64,000 nt of DNA from Microstegium vimineum (lineage: Eukaryota > Streptophyta > Magnoliopsida > Poales > Poaceae), in the NCBI GenBank assembly GCA_022036555.1, contig CM039119.1:28547694-28611693 (forward strand). The letters are read 5' to 3'. A model generated the notes under the pieces. The model had not been told where the DNA came from and ran no database searches. It worked only from the letters and a program-made list of their open reading frames with translations. This document shows, in pieces, positions 1 to 9,950 of this stretch (position 1 is its first letter; every line of letters begins with the position of its first letter). Both the position numbers and the translations under genes were made by a program.

Positions 1-175
1 CCCATACAATTTCAACCTTTATGGACAAGTAAATAGAAATATGATGCACCCAAGTCAGTACTTAGATAAGCCACCTAGATCCTATTGGGCGTAAGAGACA
101 TGACTACTGGCACACTCTTAGTTTAGTGAAAATAGTATTTTTAAATACCCATATGAACAGTAACCGTTGAACTAA

Positions 176-188
176 GGCTCCGATGCCA
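176..188 (-). promoter_or_regulatory. Primer-binding site, tRNA-iMet type
   Basis: Read on the minus strand it is TGGCATCGGAGCC, two bases after the LTR end. It matches the plant initiator-tRNA-Met complement TGGTATCAGAGC except at two positions. Its spacing and orientation fix the LTR boundary and show that this is the 5' LTR. Confidence 0.8.
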
Positions 189-190
189 GC

Positions 191-2723
191 TGTAAAAGAA
201 CCGCCCATATTACAAAAACGTAAGTCCAAAAACCCACCGCCAATGTGATAATTTTTTGTCCTTAGGCTTCCATAATCCCGGTAGTCCGTGAAACCACGAC
301 GAATTTCATTCCTTGCTCAATCTTAGCCGAGAATCGCTTTAGTTCAACAGACCATTCATACGTTACATAAGGTTCAAATACGAATACATCAGAGTACAAA
401 TTTTGGAAGTTATTACATAACCAAATCTCTTACAGTGGAAATAGTTTTGAAACCAACTCACACACTTAGTTTCTTACAGTGTCAGTAATAAGTCGTTTCT
501 CACAAAAGCATAGATAAGACTTCAGAAGTGACCATCGCCCATGGTTCTAGTAGTTGCCCATAGCAGGGTAGAGACAGTTAATGCAGTACCCGTAGTACAT
601 CTGTCCATCTGGAACAACATTGGGAACAGAGCCCTGAGTACTCGAGTGTACTCAGCTAGACTTACCCGTCTTAAACTAAAATAAAGACGCCAAGGATAAT
701 GCAGGCTTTTATGGTAGTGGAGGGTCGAACTCTCTTTTGCGGAAAAAGCATCTACTATTTGGTACTTAAGAATGAAGCCACATTTTATAAATATTACCTG
801 TCTTCTAAATTAGCACCTGTACTAAACAGTACACTCGATTACAGTGAAAGTGATGCATTATCCAAACTATTATTTTTTCCCAGCTACTACACCTTACTGG
901 AAAGCTACACAAAAAGTTGCAACCCATTTCATACATCCACCTATTTACTAAAAATCTTACAAGATTACAACCAAAACACATTTTAAATGCTAAATAATTA
1001 TTTTTCCACAGAAACTACTAAGGTTATAATTTTCCTAGCTTTTAACAAACATTTAAGCCTTACTGGAACTAGAAGCACATTTTTAACTCTTACCTAAAAT
1101 AGCTTAATTGATTTATGCAGTTTTAATCGATTTCAGGATTTATTTAATCCTACACAGAAAAGTACTACAAAACACACATGCAATATTTTTCCAGGGTAGA
1201 TCTGCTTATAACAAGTACTAACAATTAATTTCATGATTTTTAGATCATTATTCAGTGAGATATGATTTTTACAAGCCTTTTACAATTTCTGAAAATCGAA
1301 AAACAAATAGGACTCCGGCCTTTCGGCCCAACAGGCCGTTCAGGCCCATTCGGCAAAGGCGGCCCACTCCCTACGGGAGCCGGTGCCTGACAGCAGGGGC
1401 CCGCGCGAGGGGGACCCCATGCATCGGTGACACAGGGCGGAGCCGGAGCTTTCGTCGACGATTTCTCGCCGACGACGAGGTCTCCGGTGGTGCGGTTTGG
1501 CCTATGGACGCGGCTACGTGAGACGGACCCAGCGCAACCCTAATCGCGTGCAACGGTGGCCGGAGTGAAGCTTGCTGGCGTCCATGGTGGAGCGGCGGCG
1601 CGGTCACACGGCGGCCGACCGATACAGGCCACGGCGACTTCGATTAAGCGGGGCTCGGGTTTCACGGTGCTACGGCGAGTACGGCGCTCGCGCTATCGCG
1701 GTCCAACGGCGACCCGACGGGTGCGGTTCACGGCAAGGCGCACAGCGGAGCCGGCGCGGAGCTCGGGCTCGCGCAGTGGTGCAAGGAGGGCCTTATCGAG
1801 GCTTACCGGTCGTCGTTGTAGGGTCGGGGAGGCGAGGCGGAGCTGCGGTGGAGATGGAGAGAACAACGACGCAGCGAGGCGGCCAGAACGGCTGTGATGC
1901 CGCTCGGCAGTGCTACGGGGGCTCGTTCTGGTGCGCGTGAGGTCTAGGGCGAGGTGAGGTGAGCGTGAGAGAGAGGTGCTCGGCAGGGTACAGAATGTAG
2001 GGAGGGAGAGCGAGGCGCGTCCCATTCGGGGTTGACCCCGGCTCGGGCAGGGCTTGGCGGTCACGCGCGCGTCGCCGGCGGGCATGGCGGCCACGCGACG
2101 AGCGACGTCTGCGCGCGGTCAGGCGCACGCTCGCTGCGCGTTAGGCGTGGGCGGGAACAACACGGGCGCGAGGAGGCAGGCCGGGCTGGCTTGCGTTGTT
2201 GGGCCAGTTGGTTTGCGGCCGGCCCGCTAAGGTAAGGAATTCCTTTTTCTTTTTCTTTTCTATTTTCATTTGTTTGTTTTGATTTGTTTCTTTTTCAAAC
2301 AGGTTCAAAAACTCAAAACCAAGATTTGGTGTGAATACCAAAGTTGTTCCAAATATTTTAAACTAACTTTTTGCTTAAGAGGGCAAGGCCAAATTCTTTA
2401 TAGTTTTTTAATTAAGGTTTAAAACCAAATGTGAAGCCTTTCTTTTAAATAAAAAGACAATGATTTTAAAATGCTTTTAAACTTTATTTCTCATATTAAA
2501 CCTAGGGTTAAAAGCAAGGTTAAATATGTGTGGTGTTTTTAAGACTTAATACAAACACGCATCATCATTTTTATAAACTCATCTTACTTCAAACATTTTA
2601 AGCAAAGTTAACTTAAACTTGGTTTCAATATGAGATGCCATGATGCTTCATAATGATGCTTATGCAATGAATGATTTGCAATGATCATGTGGATTATGCA
2701 ATGCTTAACACTAGGGTATTACA
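191..2723 (-). repeat. 5' LTR of element A (2.53 kb)
   Basis: On the minus strand the LTR begins TGTAATACCCTAGTG at 2723 and ends TTTTACA at 191, giving the TG...CA termini of retroviral-type LTRs. A GTACTC-rich motif lies near its 3' end (about 630-650), as in other long grass LTRs. A CpG-rich, GC-rich block fills 1310-2235 and is flanked by AT-rich sequence. Open frames in that block lack domain resemblance and overlap on both strands, so I treat them as chance frames. Confidence 0.75.
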
Positions 2724-2728
2724 CCTAT

Positions 2729-3052
2729 GGAATGGCAACTTGGTGGTGGTGGCACTAAGACCCAAACACTGTTTCGCTCAAAGTTTTCCAACTCCTCATG
2801 CATGGCATTAACCCAATCTGCATCCATCAATGCGTGTCCAACATCTCAGGGATCAAAAGACGCGACAAAAGCCAAATGAGCAAAGTGAGAGAGATAGGAC
2901 CTGGACCGCGTGACTCAACGGTCAATGTCGCTGATGATGTTCTCTTGTGGGTGCTGCTGCTAGATGTAGCGGAGAGCCTGCCTAGACAAAGTGGCCTCCC
3001 CCTCAACAGCAACTAGAGCTCCCTCGGGTGTAATGGGCACGAACTGAGGAAG
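2729..3052 (-). pseudogene. Copia pol: linker and start of reverse transcriptase
   Basis: The minus-strand translation contains DADWVNAMHEELENFERN followed by a W-x-LVPPPP stretch. This is the well-known N-terminal boundary of the Copia reverse transcriptase domain (RVT_2). Upstream is the variable integrase-RT linker, interrupted by stops. The domain is cut after about 40 residues by element A at 2723, before the catalytic palm motifs. It continues the frame of the integrase pseudogene to the right of the solo LTR. Confidence 0.8.
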
Positions 3053-3057
3053 CTGCT
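3053..3057. repeat. Target-site duplicate CTGCT, left
   Basis: It matches 6930-6934 exactly and borders the TG start of the solo LTR. Confidence 0.85.
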
Positions 3058-6000
3058 TGTAACACCTCGGGTGTTAATCTTGTTAATCTCTTAATTAAAA
3101 TTTGATCATGTCATCATATGCATTAAGCATCATTCATTTGTTTGAAAACCTGGTTATGCATTGAACTAAAATGAATTTACTTACTTGTGTTGATCAATTG
3201 TTTGTATGCAGGTCACCTTTTCAAAGTTTCAAAAGTTAAAATTTGAATCCAAACCCTTTTCTCCGAGGGGGTGGATTATACCCTATACACGATTTTCAAA
3301 ATCTATAAAGTTTTTACTTGTGGTTGTTTAAGCAAAGTTGTAGATCTCAAAGTTTTGAACATCTTTCGTGTTCAAAGTTTTTCCTGAAAACCCCTGGAAG
3401 CTTGAGCATTTTTGCAAAATAGCCGCAGGGTCAGTTCTGTCTTTTTCTCGAGCAGCTGCATGGCGGGGTCGATCTCGACGTCGCTCCTGGCCGACACGTG
3501 TCGCCAGCCGCGCAACGCCTGTCCATGGACTCCCGTCTTGTCGTGGGTACGTGGCGATCTTGCGGAGCCCGTTGCCGTCTTTAAAAGCGGGACGCCGTTC
3601 TCTCTTCTTTCCTTTCCACGCCACTGCTCCACACTTCTCCTTCGCTCTGCTCCGTTCTGTTCCGCTGAGCACTTCACCTTCACCATTGACGAACTCGTCC
3701 GAGCTCATTAGCGGCTGCCAATCACTCAATCTTTCGTCATTGCCTTCGCCTTGACCTTGCGCATCTTCGGGGTAAGTTGGTTGGGGTCGTCAAGCCGCAT
3801 TCGTTCAGCGCGGGATCTGTCTTCCTCAACTCCGACGAAACCGCCGCCGCTCTGGTCCGTCTTCGATTGGGCTGCGCAGGAGCCGTATTGCCTTTGTATC
3901 TTATGTTTCTTGCTCCTTGTTCATCTCTGAGTCTTGTCTGGTTCTCCGTTTCGCAAATGGTGGACCATAAGCTCTGGGAACATCTTCGTTGCCGCGCCGT
4001 TCTTCGTCTCCGCCGGCGCATTCTCCATCGACGGTCGTCTCGGCTTCATCTCTGGCCACGCTTGCTAACGCTTCGTGACCAGGGTGAGCTCCTCGATCTC
4101 TCCGCTCTTCTCGTTTGTCCTTGTAGCGAGCCTTAGCGCTCTGTCCTCGAGCACCGCCGCTGTTCTTGTTCGGCGTGGCAGTTTGTTCGTCGTCTAGTCG
4201 TTGTAGTTGATCTTTTCAAGATCTGAGTCTTGTGCTAGCTTCGCCTAGCCGCCGTGAGTCAGTCTCGAGGGGTAGTTGCCCTCGAGCGCGTCGTGTTCTC
4301 TTCGGCGCGCGTCGAGCAGTTTCTCCGTCGACCGCCAGTGCTGTCATCGAGGGTGTTGCTTGTATCTCTGTGTTTGTTTGGCTTGCCCTTCGCATTGTTT
4401 GGAGGCTGCTTAGCTTGCTGGAGTTGTTGGTTGTTTCGATCGAGGGTCGATCGAGGTCGGATCGAGGCCTAGTGTCTCTGCTCGAGGCCTAGCTCCTTTG
4501 ATCAAGGCCTGTGTCCGTCGGCATGTGTGTGCGGTCGAGCTCAGTTCACCGCCATGGTCGTCGACGAGGTTGGCTGTGTAGGTTTTAGCCTCTTTTCTGT
4601 GGGCGTTTTGCTCGCGGTTGTCTTATGAGTCGTGATCGAGGCCTAGCCTCGGGATCGAGTGTCGATCGAGGCCTAGCTTCTTTGATCGAGGGTAGGTCGA
4701 GGCCCAGTAGTGTCGATCGAGGCCTAGCCTCTTGGTCGAGGTTCGGTCGAGACCTTGTGTCTCTGATCGAGGTCTAGCTTCTCCAGTCGAGGCCTTGTTT
4801 CTTTCGATCGAGGTCTCTCGTCAGCGATCGAGGGTAGTTCTTCGATTGAGGTCTGTTCTCGACGGTGTGCGATCGGTCGAGCCCTGTCCGATCGTAAGCA
4901 CCCTCGATGAGGTGTCTCTGAAAGTTTGTTTGAGTCGTAGCGTACCTCTTTAGGTTCGGCTCGGCAAGCCGAAGCAAGTTCGAGGGGTAGCCGTTTGGTT
5001 TGGTCATCGACGGCGACTCGCCGCCGTGTTTTGTGGTTCTCGACGCCACCGCTCGAGCCTCTGTGCCGCTGATGGTCGAGTCTCAGCCGCCCGAGGGTCT
5101 TGAGCAGAGTTCTTCCTGTTTCCTGTTTTCCTATTTTTAGTTCTGTAACAATGCCCTGCTTAGTTATAAAATGTTTAGAAACCCTAATAACTTTAAGCTT
5201 TGAGTGACTTTGGATTATTTGATAAATATGGTCATTTGTCCAGTGACAAACACAAGTTGGACATGCTCGATGTAATGTTGTTTGCTCAGTTCTTTTAGGG
5301 TAATCTGTTTTAGTCTTCTCTTTTGAGCTTGTTTGTTTGAGTTGAGCATCATGTTTACTATTCAAGCATCATCTAAAACATGTCATTATATCGTGTAGAT
5401 TGTTCGTTGGTTGGGTTGGATACCTCCAGTGAAGGGGTTTTCTCTCTTGAATCTGAGCCCGAGTTCGTTTATCCCTCCAACCAAGGCAAGCCCCGGTGCA
5501 TTCAAACACTTCCTTGTATTTAAAACGTTTGCTTTAAATACAATTATGTTTATACTATTGCATTACGGTATTCAATCAAATTCCTACTTGATGCATAGCC
5601 TTACCTTGAATTATTTATTCCTGTACCTTGACACTGTTTTAAAAATGCGGTTGTTGCTTTATGCTGCTTAGCAATGCTTAGACCGATAGAGTCAGATGAT
5701 TTCCTGTCATCTGCGAGAATAGGTGGTAACCTGTTTGCTTCGGCAATGGCTCTGTTTTCAAGAAGAATAGCGGATTGCTGCGGCAAATGGCTATGTCCTC
5801 TTGATGAAAGTAATAATCTGAGACCGGGCGGACTCGGTGTTGGAGAGCCACCAGATATGGATATCTGGTAAGCGGGTTCTTTCCGCCTGTGTCGATTAGG
5901 AACCGTCCGATGATGCATGACTAGGGTTGTGACTTTGGAGTATTTATCACATACTCCGGGAAGCTGGACTCTGGCTATTCTCGCTTGAAGAACGGTTAAC

Positions 6001-6929
6001 CCGCACTGGGAGTGGAGAGATGGCGAGAGTAGTGTGTACCCTCCAAGTTAGCGAACTGGATGGAGGTGTACTGTGCTCTCGGGTGGCGGAACCCCGGTCT
6101 TGGCGAGAGGATCCAGGGAAAGGTAGTCATATGCATGCCTTAAGCGGCTGTATATGTCGTGTGATAGGGAAGCCCCAGCTGGGATAAACCGGTTCGAATC
6201 GTCGTGTTCCTCGGATATGGAAACATGACCCTGTTTTCTTCTTCGTAGTAATACACTTTAACTGGATACTTGTTGGATCCCTTCGTGGATGTTTATTACC
6301 TTGTTATCGATCATACATCCAGGTCGATACTTGAGTAATCTTATGGATAACATAAATGATTTCCATTCTTTTTATAAATGCTTATTTATGCAAAATACTT
6401 GATTCTTGCAAACCAAACCTTGAATCCTATGACTTGCATACTGCTTTGTCCACCAAATACTTTTCTTTGTCGCATAAGTCTTGTGGAGTACTCCGTACTC
6501 AGGGTTTGTTAACCCCTGTTGCAGATGAGGATCACAACCCGGTGTGTGTGGCTCCTTGCTGCATGACCGTGGTCAGTGTAGATGAAGATAAAGAGTAACC
6601 TGTCTTTGCTTGACTCTTAGGCAAGGGTACCTCGGTTATTTGTTCTTTCGCTATCATTAGCTTGATGTATCTTTATCGTATGACACTAAGTTATGTTTCA
6701 AAACTTATGGTTTGTAATATGACTTTAAATTTCCGCTACTTTGATGTAATATAAAAAATTCGTATTACTTCTGTCATGATTGTGATAAGGTTGATCCTGT
6801 TCGGAAAGAGGTGGATGACCCGCTGCAAAGTGGCGACACCTGATGGGCTGATTAAGATTTGGATCACCTGTTGGGGGTTAAGTTGGTTAATCCTGACAAG
6901 TGGGCCCTATCTTAAGAGGTTCTGTTACA
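3058..6929 (+). repeat. Solo LTR, 3.87 kb, Tekay/Del-like, in Copia pol
   Basis: The sequence begins TGTAACACCTCGGGTG and ends GGTTCTGTTACA. It is flanked by perfect 5-bp duplicates ctgct (3053-3057 and 6930-6934). The orientation is set by the GTACTCAGGG motif near 6490, about 440 bp before the 3' end. No primer site, polypurine tract or protein domain lies between the ends, so it is a solo LTR rather than a full element. It probably arose by recombination between the two LTRs of an inserted element. The length fits long-LTR chromoviruses (Tekay/Del). Open frames inside it, including one of 213 codons on the minus strand at 4724-5365, look fortuitous. Confidence 0.85.
4437..4895 (+). repeat. 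Degenerate short repeat with core TCGATCGAGGCCTAG
   Basis: The core TCGAGGCCTAG with variants such as TCGAGGTCTAG and TCGAGGGT recurs many times at irregular spacing of roughly 20-40 bp. The repeat lies inside the solo LTR at 3058-6929. No open coding function is apparent. It may be a U3 enhancer-type array or a slippage product; both are inference. Confidence 0.65.
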
Positions 6930-6934
6930 CTGCT
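6930..6934. repeat. Target-site duplicate CTGCT, right
   Basis: It matches 3053-3057 exactly and follows the CA end of the solo LTR. Confidence 0.85.
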
Positions 6935-7985
6935 CGAACGGCCCCCATGTAGAGGAAGTTGACGGGTCGGGGTCGTGAGCCGAAGTAGACATCGCAGGGT
7001 CGACGGGGGCAACCGGTGGAGTCGGCTCGGGATCACCCAATCGGCATCGTCCTGCTCCTCCACAAAAATGCTAGTGTTCACCTCATCATCACCTGCAAGC
7101 TCAAAAGCAGTGGAACTACAAGACATAGTCTCATCGAAAGTAATCTCACAAGTCTTCATCACTCGGTTAGTTTCTAGGTTAAGAGCACGATAAGCACGAG
7201 AGTGAGTAGAGTAACCGAGAAATATACTGTCTAAAGACCGTGAGTCAAATTTATCCAACTTACCCTTCTTGAGGATGAAACACTTGCACCCAAACACCCG
7301 TAGGTGACTTAACTTTGGTGGTCTCCCAAAACGCAACTCATAAGAAGTTTTCTTCTTAAAAGCTCGGAGAAAAATGTGATTGAAAACATAGCAAGAAGAA
7401 TTTATCGCTTCGGCTAAATACCTCCTAGGAGTCCTATGCTCATCAAGCATCGTCCTAGCCATCTCAACAAGGGTCCGATTTTTGCGCTCAACAACGTCAT
7501 TCTGCTAAGGAGTGTAAGAAGAGGAAAATTGGCGATCTAAACCCAAAGAAGAGCAAAGAGATGCAAATTGAGCATTCTTGATTTTTGTGCCATTGTAAGT
7601 ACGAATAGCTCTCATGGCATGCTTAGGTAGCTCATTTTGCAATCTCAAAATCAGATCACGCACATGAATAAAGGCCTCACCCTTACTCTCCAAAAAGAAC
7701 ACCCAAGAATATTTCGAGTAATCATGAATGACTACAACCACATACCACTTCCCTCCCTCCAACCTAACCCGAGTTGGACCAACTGTGTCCATGTGTAAGA
7801 GCTCGCAGGGTTGTTTGGTCATAATCTCTATCATCGAAGGATGGGAAGCGGAAACCATCTTGTCATGCCTGCAAGGATGAAAAGCCAAGTCCTCGAACTT
7901 TAGCTTTGAAAATCCTTGAATAAGGTCCATCGAGCTAAGCCTTACAAGCAAGTCGAAGCTTAGATGGCCCAGTCTTCTATGCCAC
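6935..7985 (-). pseudogene. Copia GAG-pre-integrase and integrase, inactivated
   Basis: Reading right to left: HRRLGH of the GAG-pre-integrase finger (about 7960-7980), PCRHDKM with the first cysteine of its CxxC pair changed, MDTVGP with the first integrase Asp, then RTYNGT where the family has an Asp, then VVERKNRTLVEMARTM with the catalytic Glu. FGCKCF, LDSIFLGYS and the post-integrase segment follow. An in-frame TAG lies near 7504-7506, just before the Glu motif. Known function: integrase joins cDNA ends to target DNA through a D-D-E triad. Here the second Asp is Tyr, so even a read-through product should be inactive. The 3' part joins the RT remnant across the solo LTR. Confidence 0.88.
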
Positions 7986-8240
7986 TTCTAGAGATCGGAA
8001 GAAGAACCAGCAAGAAGACAACGAGAAGGTCCCAAAGAGATAGAGAAATCCGCATGAAAAACCTTCTCGAACTTTAGCTTTCGAAATCCTTGGATAAGGT
8101 CCATTGAGCTAAGCCTTACAAGCAAGTCGAAGCTTAGATGGCCAGTCTTCTATGCCACTTCTAGAGATCGAAAGAAAAACCGGCAAGAAGACAACGAGAA
8201 GGTCCCAAAGAGATAGAGAAATCCGCATGAAAAACCTTCC
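7893..8240. repeat. 174-bp in-frame tandem duplication in Copia pol
   Basis: Two head-to-tail copies, 7893-8066 and 8067-8240, differ at only a few positions. The unit is 58 codons long, so it keeps the frame. It covers the segment from the protease-integrase linker through the HRRLGH finger. It is not a normal feature of Copia polyproteins and would give a duplicated GAG-pre-integrase start. Confidence 0.88.
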
Positions 8241-8334
8241 CAAAAGGCACGATCCGGCAAACGAGATCACCCCGAGAATCAAAAAACCAAGAAAAGCCAA
8301 CATTGAAATTCACTTCTAAACCGTCATGAAGGAG

Positions 8335-8546
8335 TTACGAAACCAAGAGAAGGTTAAAATGCGAATTCGCAACCAAGGCAACATCCTTAAGGACAAAAGA
8401 CGAATTGGCACGAATTGACCCTCGGGACACAACCTTACCTCTACTCTTATCCACGAATGTGATGTACTCGGTGTGGCGCACGGGGTCGAGGCTGGAGAAC
8501 CACTTGGCACTTCCGGTCATATGGCGCGAACATCCAGAATCCACAA
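8335..8546 (-). pseudogene. Copia aspartic protease fragment
   Basis: The minus-strand frame contains MDSGCSRHMTG, the DSG active-site motif of Copia retropepsins with the usual CSRHMTG context. FVLKDVALV and FNLLLVS follow, matching the later strands of the domain. Known role: it cleaves the Gag-Pol polyprotein. The frame breaks downstream, and the linker to integrase continues in another frame. The position between the gag knuckle and GAG-pre-integrase is canonical. Confidence 0.85.
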
Positions 8547-8579
8547 GCCAAGTCTCCTCCAGTCCTTCTTCCTACATCA

Positions 8580-9151
8580 ATAAAAAGACATAGGGTGAGC
8601 AAACGAAGCAACACTGGGGTTAGTAAACTGTGAAGGATACCAGTATTGACTCATTTGCCCAAACAAAGGGTTAGGAGCATACCAAACATCTCCCTTCCCA
8701 TAGGGTGTAGCAATCACCACCATAGGAAAAAGGTGGTCCGCTAAAGGTGCGGGGAGTGAAGCCACCGCAATGAGACCCGTAATTGTACGGGTCACGACCG
8801 GTACCCCGCCGGGCACGACCACCACGTGGTCTCGCCTCTTGAGGCCTAGCACCTTGAGGCATTGCACCTCTAGGCCTAGTATTGCGGCTCCAAATTTTTG
8901 GTTCATGCACCCCAACCGGTGGGTGGTACATGTCCTGGTTGTTCAACTCAAGCTACCTCCGAACATCTCTCTTTCTCTTATAGCAAAACTCAGCCAAGTG
9001 CCCATCCCGCTCACAATACTCACAATGATACCTCACGGCTCTCTTTGGAGGCACTCTCTTGTTGGGTTGGGTGGCTTTAGCTTTCTTAGAAAGGGGATCA
9101 CTAGAGATGTCAGACATTGCATCAAGTGGGTTCTGAAGGTGGTTTGGTTTG
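8580..9151 (-). pseudogene. Copia gag C-terminal part with CCHC zinc knuckle
   Basis: On the minus strand near 8980-9060 the frame reads RYHCEYCERDGHLAEFCYK, a CX2CX4HX4C knuckle of retrotransposon nucleocapsids, followed by a basic KRKRD stretch. After it comes a low-complexity region rich in Arg, Gly and Pro leading to the protease, crossed by stops. The knuckle would bind element RNA during packaging. The upstream gag portion is separated by the solo LTR at 9152-9628. Confidence 0.8.
9147..9151. repeat. Target-site duplicate GTTTG, left
   Basis: It matches 9629-9633 and borders the solo LTR start. Confidence 0.8.
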
Positions 9152-9628
9152 TGTTGGGGATATTACCTCGACATAGCCCCAGGGACCTTATTGTCCTACC
9201 GACCAGAAGACGGCCCAGCTCGCGAGGCCCTGCGGTACGCGGACAGCCCGCCGTTCTCGCCAAGGACTCCGAGGAAGTCTTGCTCGCCAAGGAAGATCCT
9301 AGTAGATAGGCTCAGATCCCTTACCTTAAGGGACCGATCGTAATCATTTAGGATATGGAAACTGTAACCCTGCTCCCCGGCTATATAAGGCGAGCAGAGA
9401 CCCCCTCGAAACAATCTCATCTACACCTGGTGTAACCTAATACTCATATCAATCTAGCCACCTGAACACAGGACGTAGGGTATTACGGCGATTTGCCGTC
9501 CTGAACCTATATAAATCGCCGTGTATACGCTCTCTGTGTTACGCTTGATCGTCGTCGTCACACCTCCGCCTACAATCTACTACCGTAGGGTACCCCCCAG
9601 GTAGATTGTGACGCATATTTCGTCGATA
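9152..9628 (+). repeat. Tat-like solo LTR (477 bp) in Copia gag
   Basis: It starts TGTTGGGGATATTACC and ends TTTCGTCGATA, with perfect 5-bp duplicates gtttg at 9147-9151 and 9629-9633. The interior has the layout of RIRE2/Tat-type grass LTRs: a TATA box at 9381-9390, then a GGGTATTACGGCGA stretch and a GTATACGCTC-type U5. The terminal dinucleotide is TA instead of CA. No internal sequence is present, so it is a solo LTR. Confidence 0.85.
9381..9390 (+). promoter_or_regulatory. TATA box of the Tat-like LTR
   Basis: CTATATAAGG lies about 248 bp before the LTR end, in the usual position for a U3 core promoter. Confidence 0.55.
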
Positions 9629-9633
9629 GTTTG
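9629..9633. repeat. Target-site duplicate GTTTG, right
   Basis: It matches 9147-9151 and follows the TA end of the solo LTR. Confidence 0.8.
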
Positions 9634-9930
9634 GGAATCTACACTTGCTTCTATGGAGTGGTTTTGGGTGGCTCCTCAGACACACCATCTCTCACAGATA
9701 GCTTGGTAGGGTCGGTAGGCTTAGGTGGGGTGAATTTGGTGAACTTGGGTGTTGTGGTGGGTTTCTCGCTCTCGCTTCACCAACTGCACTCACCGATCTT
9801 ACCAAACATGCCATCGTCCTTCTCACCTATGGCAAAGCCTACTCTCGTGTTGTCGGCCTGCTTGAATTGGCTGTACAACATCCCCAAATGCGGCTCTCTG
9901 TCACACACCCAAGCTATCATCCGTAAAGCA
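9634..9930 (-). pseudogene. Copia gag middle segment
   Basis: The minus-strand translation holds REPHLGMLYSQFKQ and RVGFAIGEKDDGMFGK, then a Lys/Pro/Thr-rich stretch ending at the solo LTR. REPxLGM followed by a GLGF-like motif is recalled from SIRE-type gag just before the zinc knuckle. One in-frame stop interrupts it. The frame ends abruptly near 9930, where the Athila-like primer site begins, so the gag N-terminus and the Copia LTR are missing. Confidence 0.65.
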
Positions 9931-9934
9931 TTTC

Positions 9935-9950
9935 TGGCGCCGTTGCCGGG
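9935..9950 (+). promoter_or_regulatory. Primer-binding site, tRNA-Asp type
   Basis: TGGCGCCGTTGCCGGG is an exact 16-base complement of the 3' end of plant tRNA-Asp(GUC), the primer class used by Athila-like elements. It normally sits a few bases inside a 5' LTR, but no LTR is recognisable here. Confidence 0.8.

Larger units (their letters stand above)
1..2723 (-). mobile_element. 5' end of minus-strand LTR retrotransposon A, running off the left edge
   Basis: The element reads right to left. It has a 5' LTR (191-2723), a two-base spacer, an initiator-tRNA-Met-type primer site (176-188) and about 175 bp of internal leader before the window ends. It sits inside the RT-coding part of the SIRE-like Copia element: Copia coding sequence resumes just right of 2723. 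The expected target duplicate on this side is cctat (2724-2728); the partner would lie outside the window. The long LTR suggests the Ty3 Tekay/Del or Tat branches, but no coding domain is visible, so the family is inferred. It has probably not been here as long as the Copia it interrupts. Confidence 0.75.
2724..9930 (-). mobile_element. Decayed SIRE-like Ty1/Copia retrotransposon, split by three insertions
   Basis: Minus-strand coding remnants run in the Copia order from right to left: gag (9930-8580), aspartic protease (about 8546-8335), GAG-pre-integrase and integrase (7985-6935), then the beginning of RT (3057-2729). Integrase and RT portions join in frame once the solo LTR at 3058-6929 and one duplicate are ignored. 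The integrase-before-RT order defines Ty1/Copia. The gag C-terminal style and CX2CX4HX4C knuckle resemble the SIRE/Maximus lineage. Neither LTR is visible: the left end lies beyond element A, and the right end abuts an Athila-like primer site at 9935. The element is dead, with stops, frameshifts, an internal tandem duplication and lost catalytic residues. Confidence 0.85.

Noticed and set aside
81..90. cctat followed by TGGG as the left duplicate of element A
   Set aside because: The 5' LTR ends at 191 with a primer site beyond it, so the element continues left and cannot end here.
699..986. 95-codon frame on the plus strand
   Set aside because: It is antisense to the 3' part of element A's LTR, AT-rich, and has no domain.
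1255..2235. Overlapping open frames of 66-133 codons on both strands
   Set aside because: They lie in a GC-rich block inside an LTR, overlap each other antisense, are Arg/Ala/Gly-rich and show no domain.
4724..5365. 213-codon frame on the minus strand
   Set aside because: It covers the TCGAGGCC repeat inside a solo LTR; the open frame follows from the repeat and has no recognisable domain.
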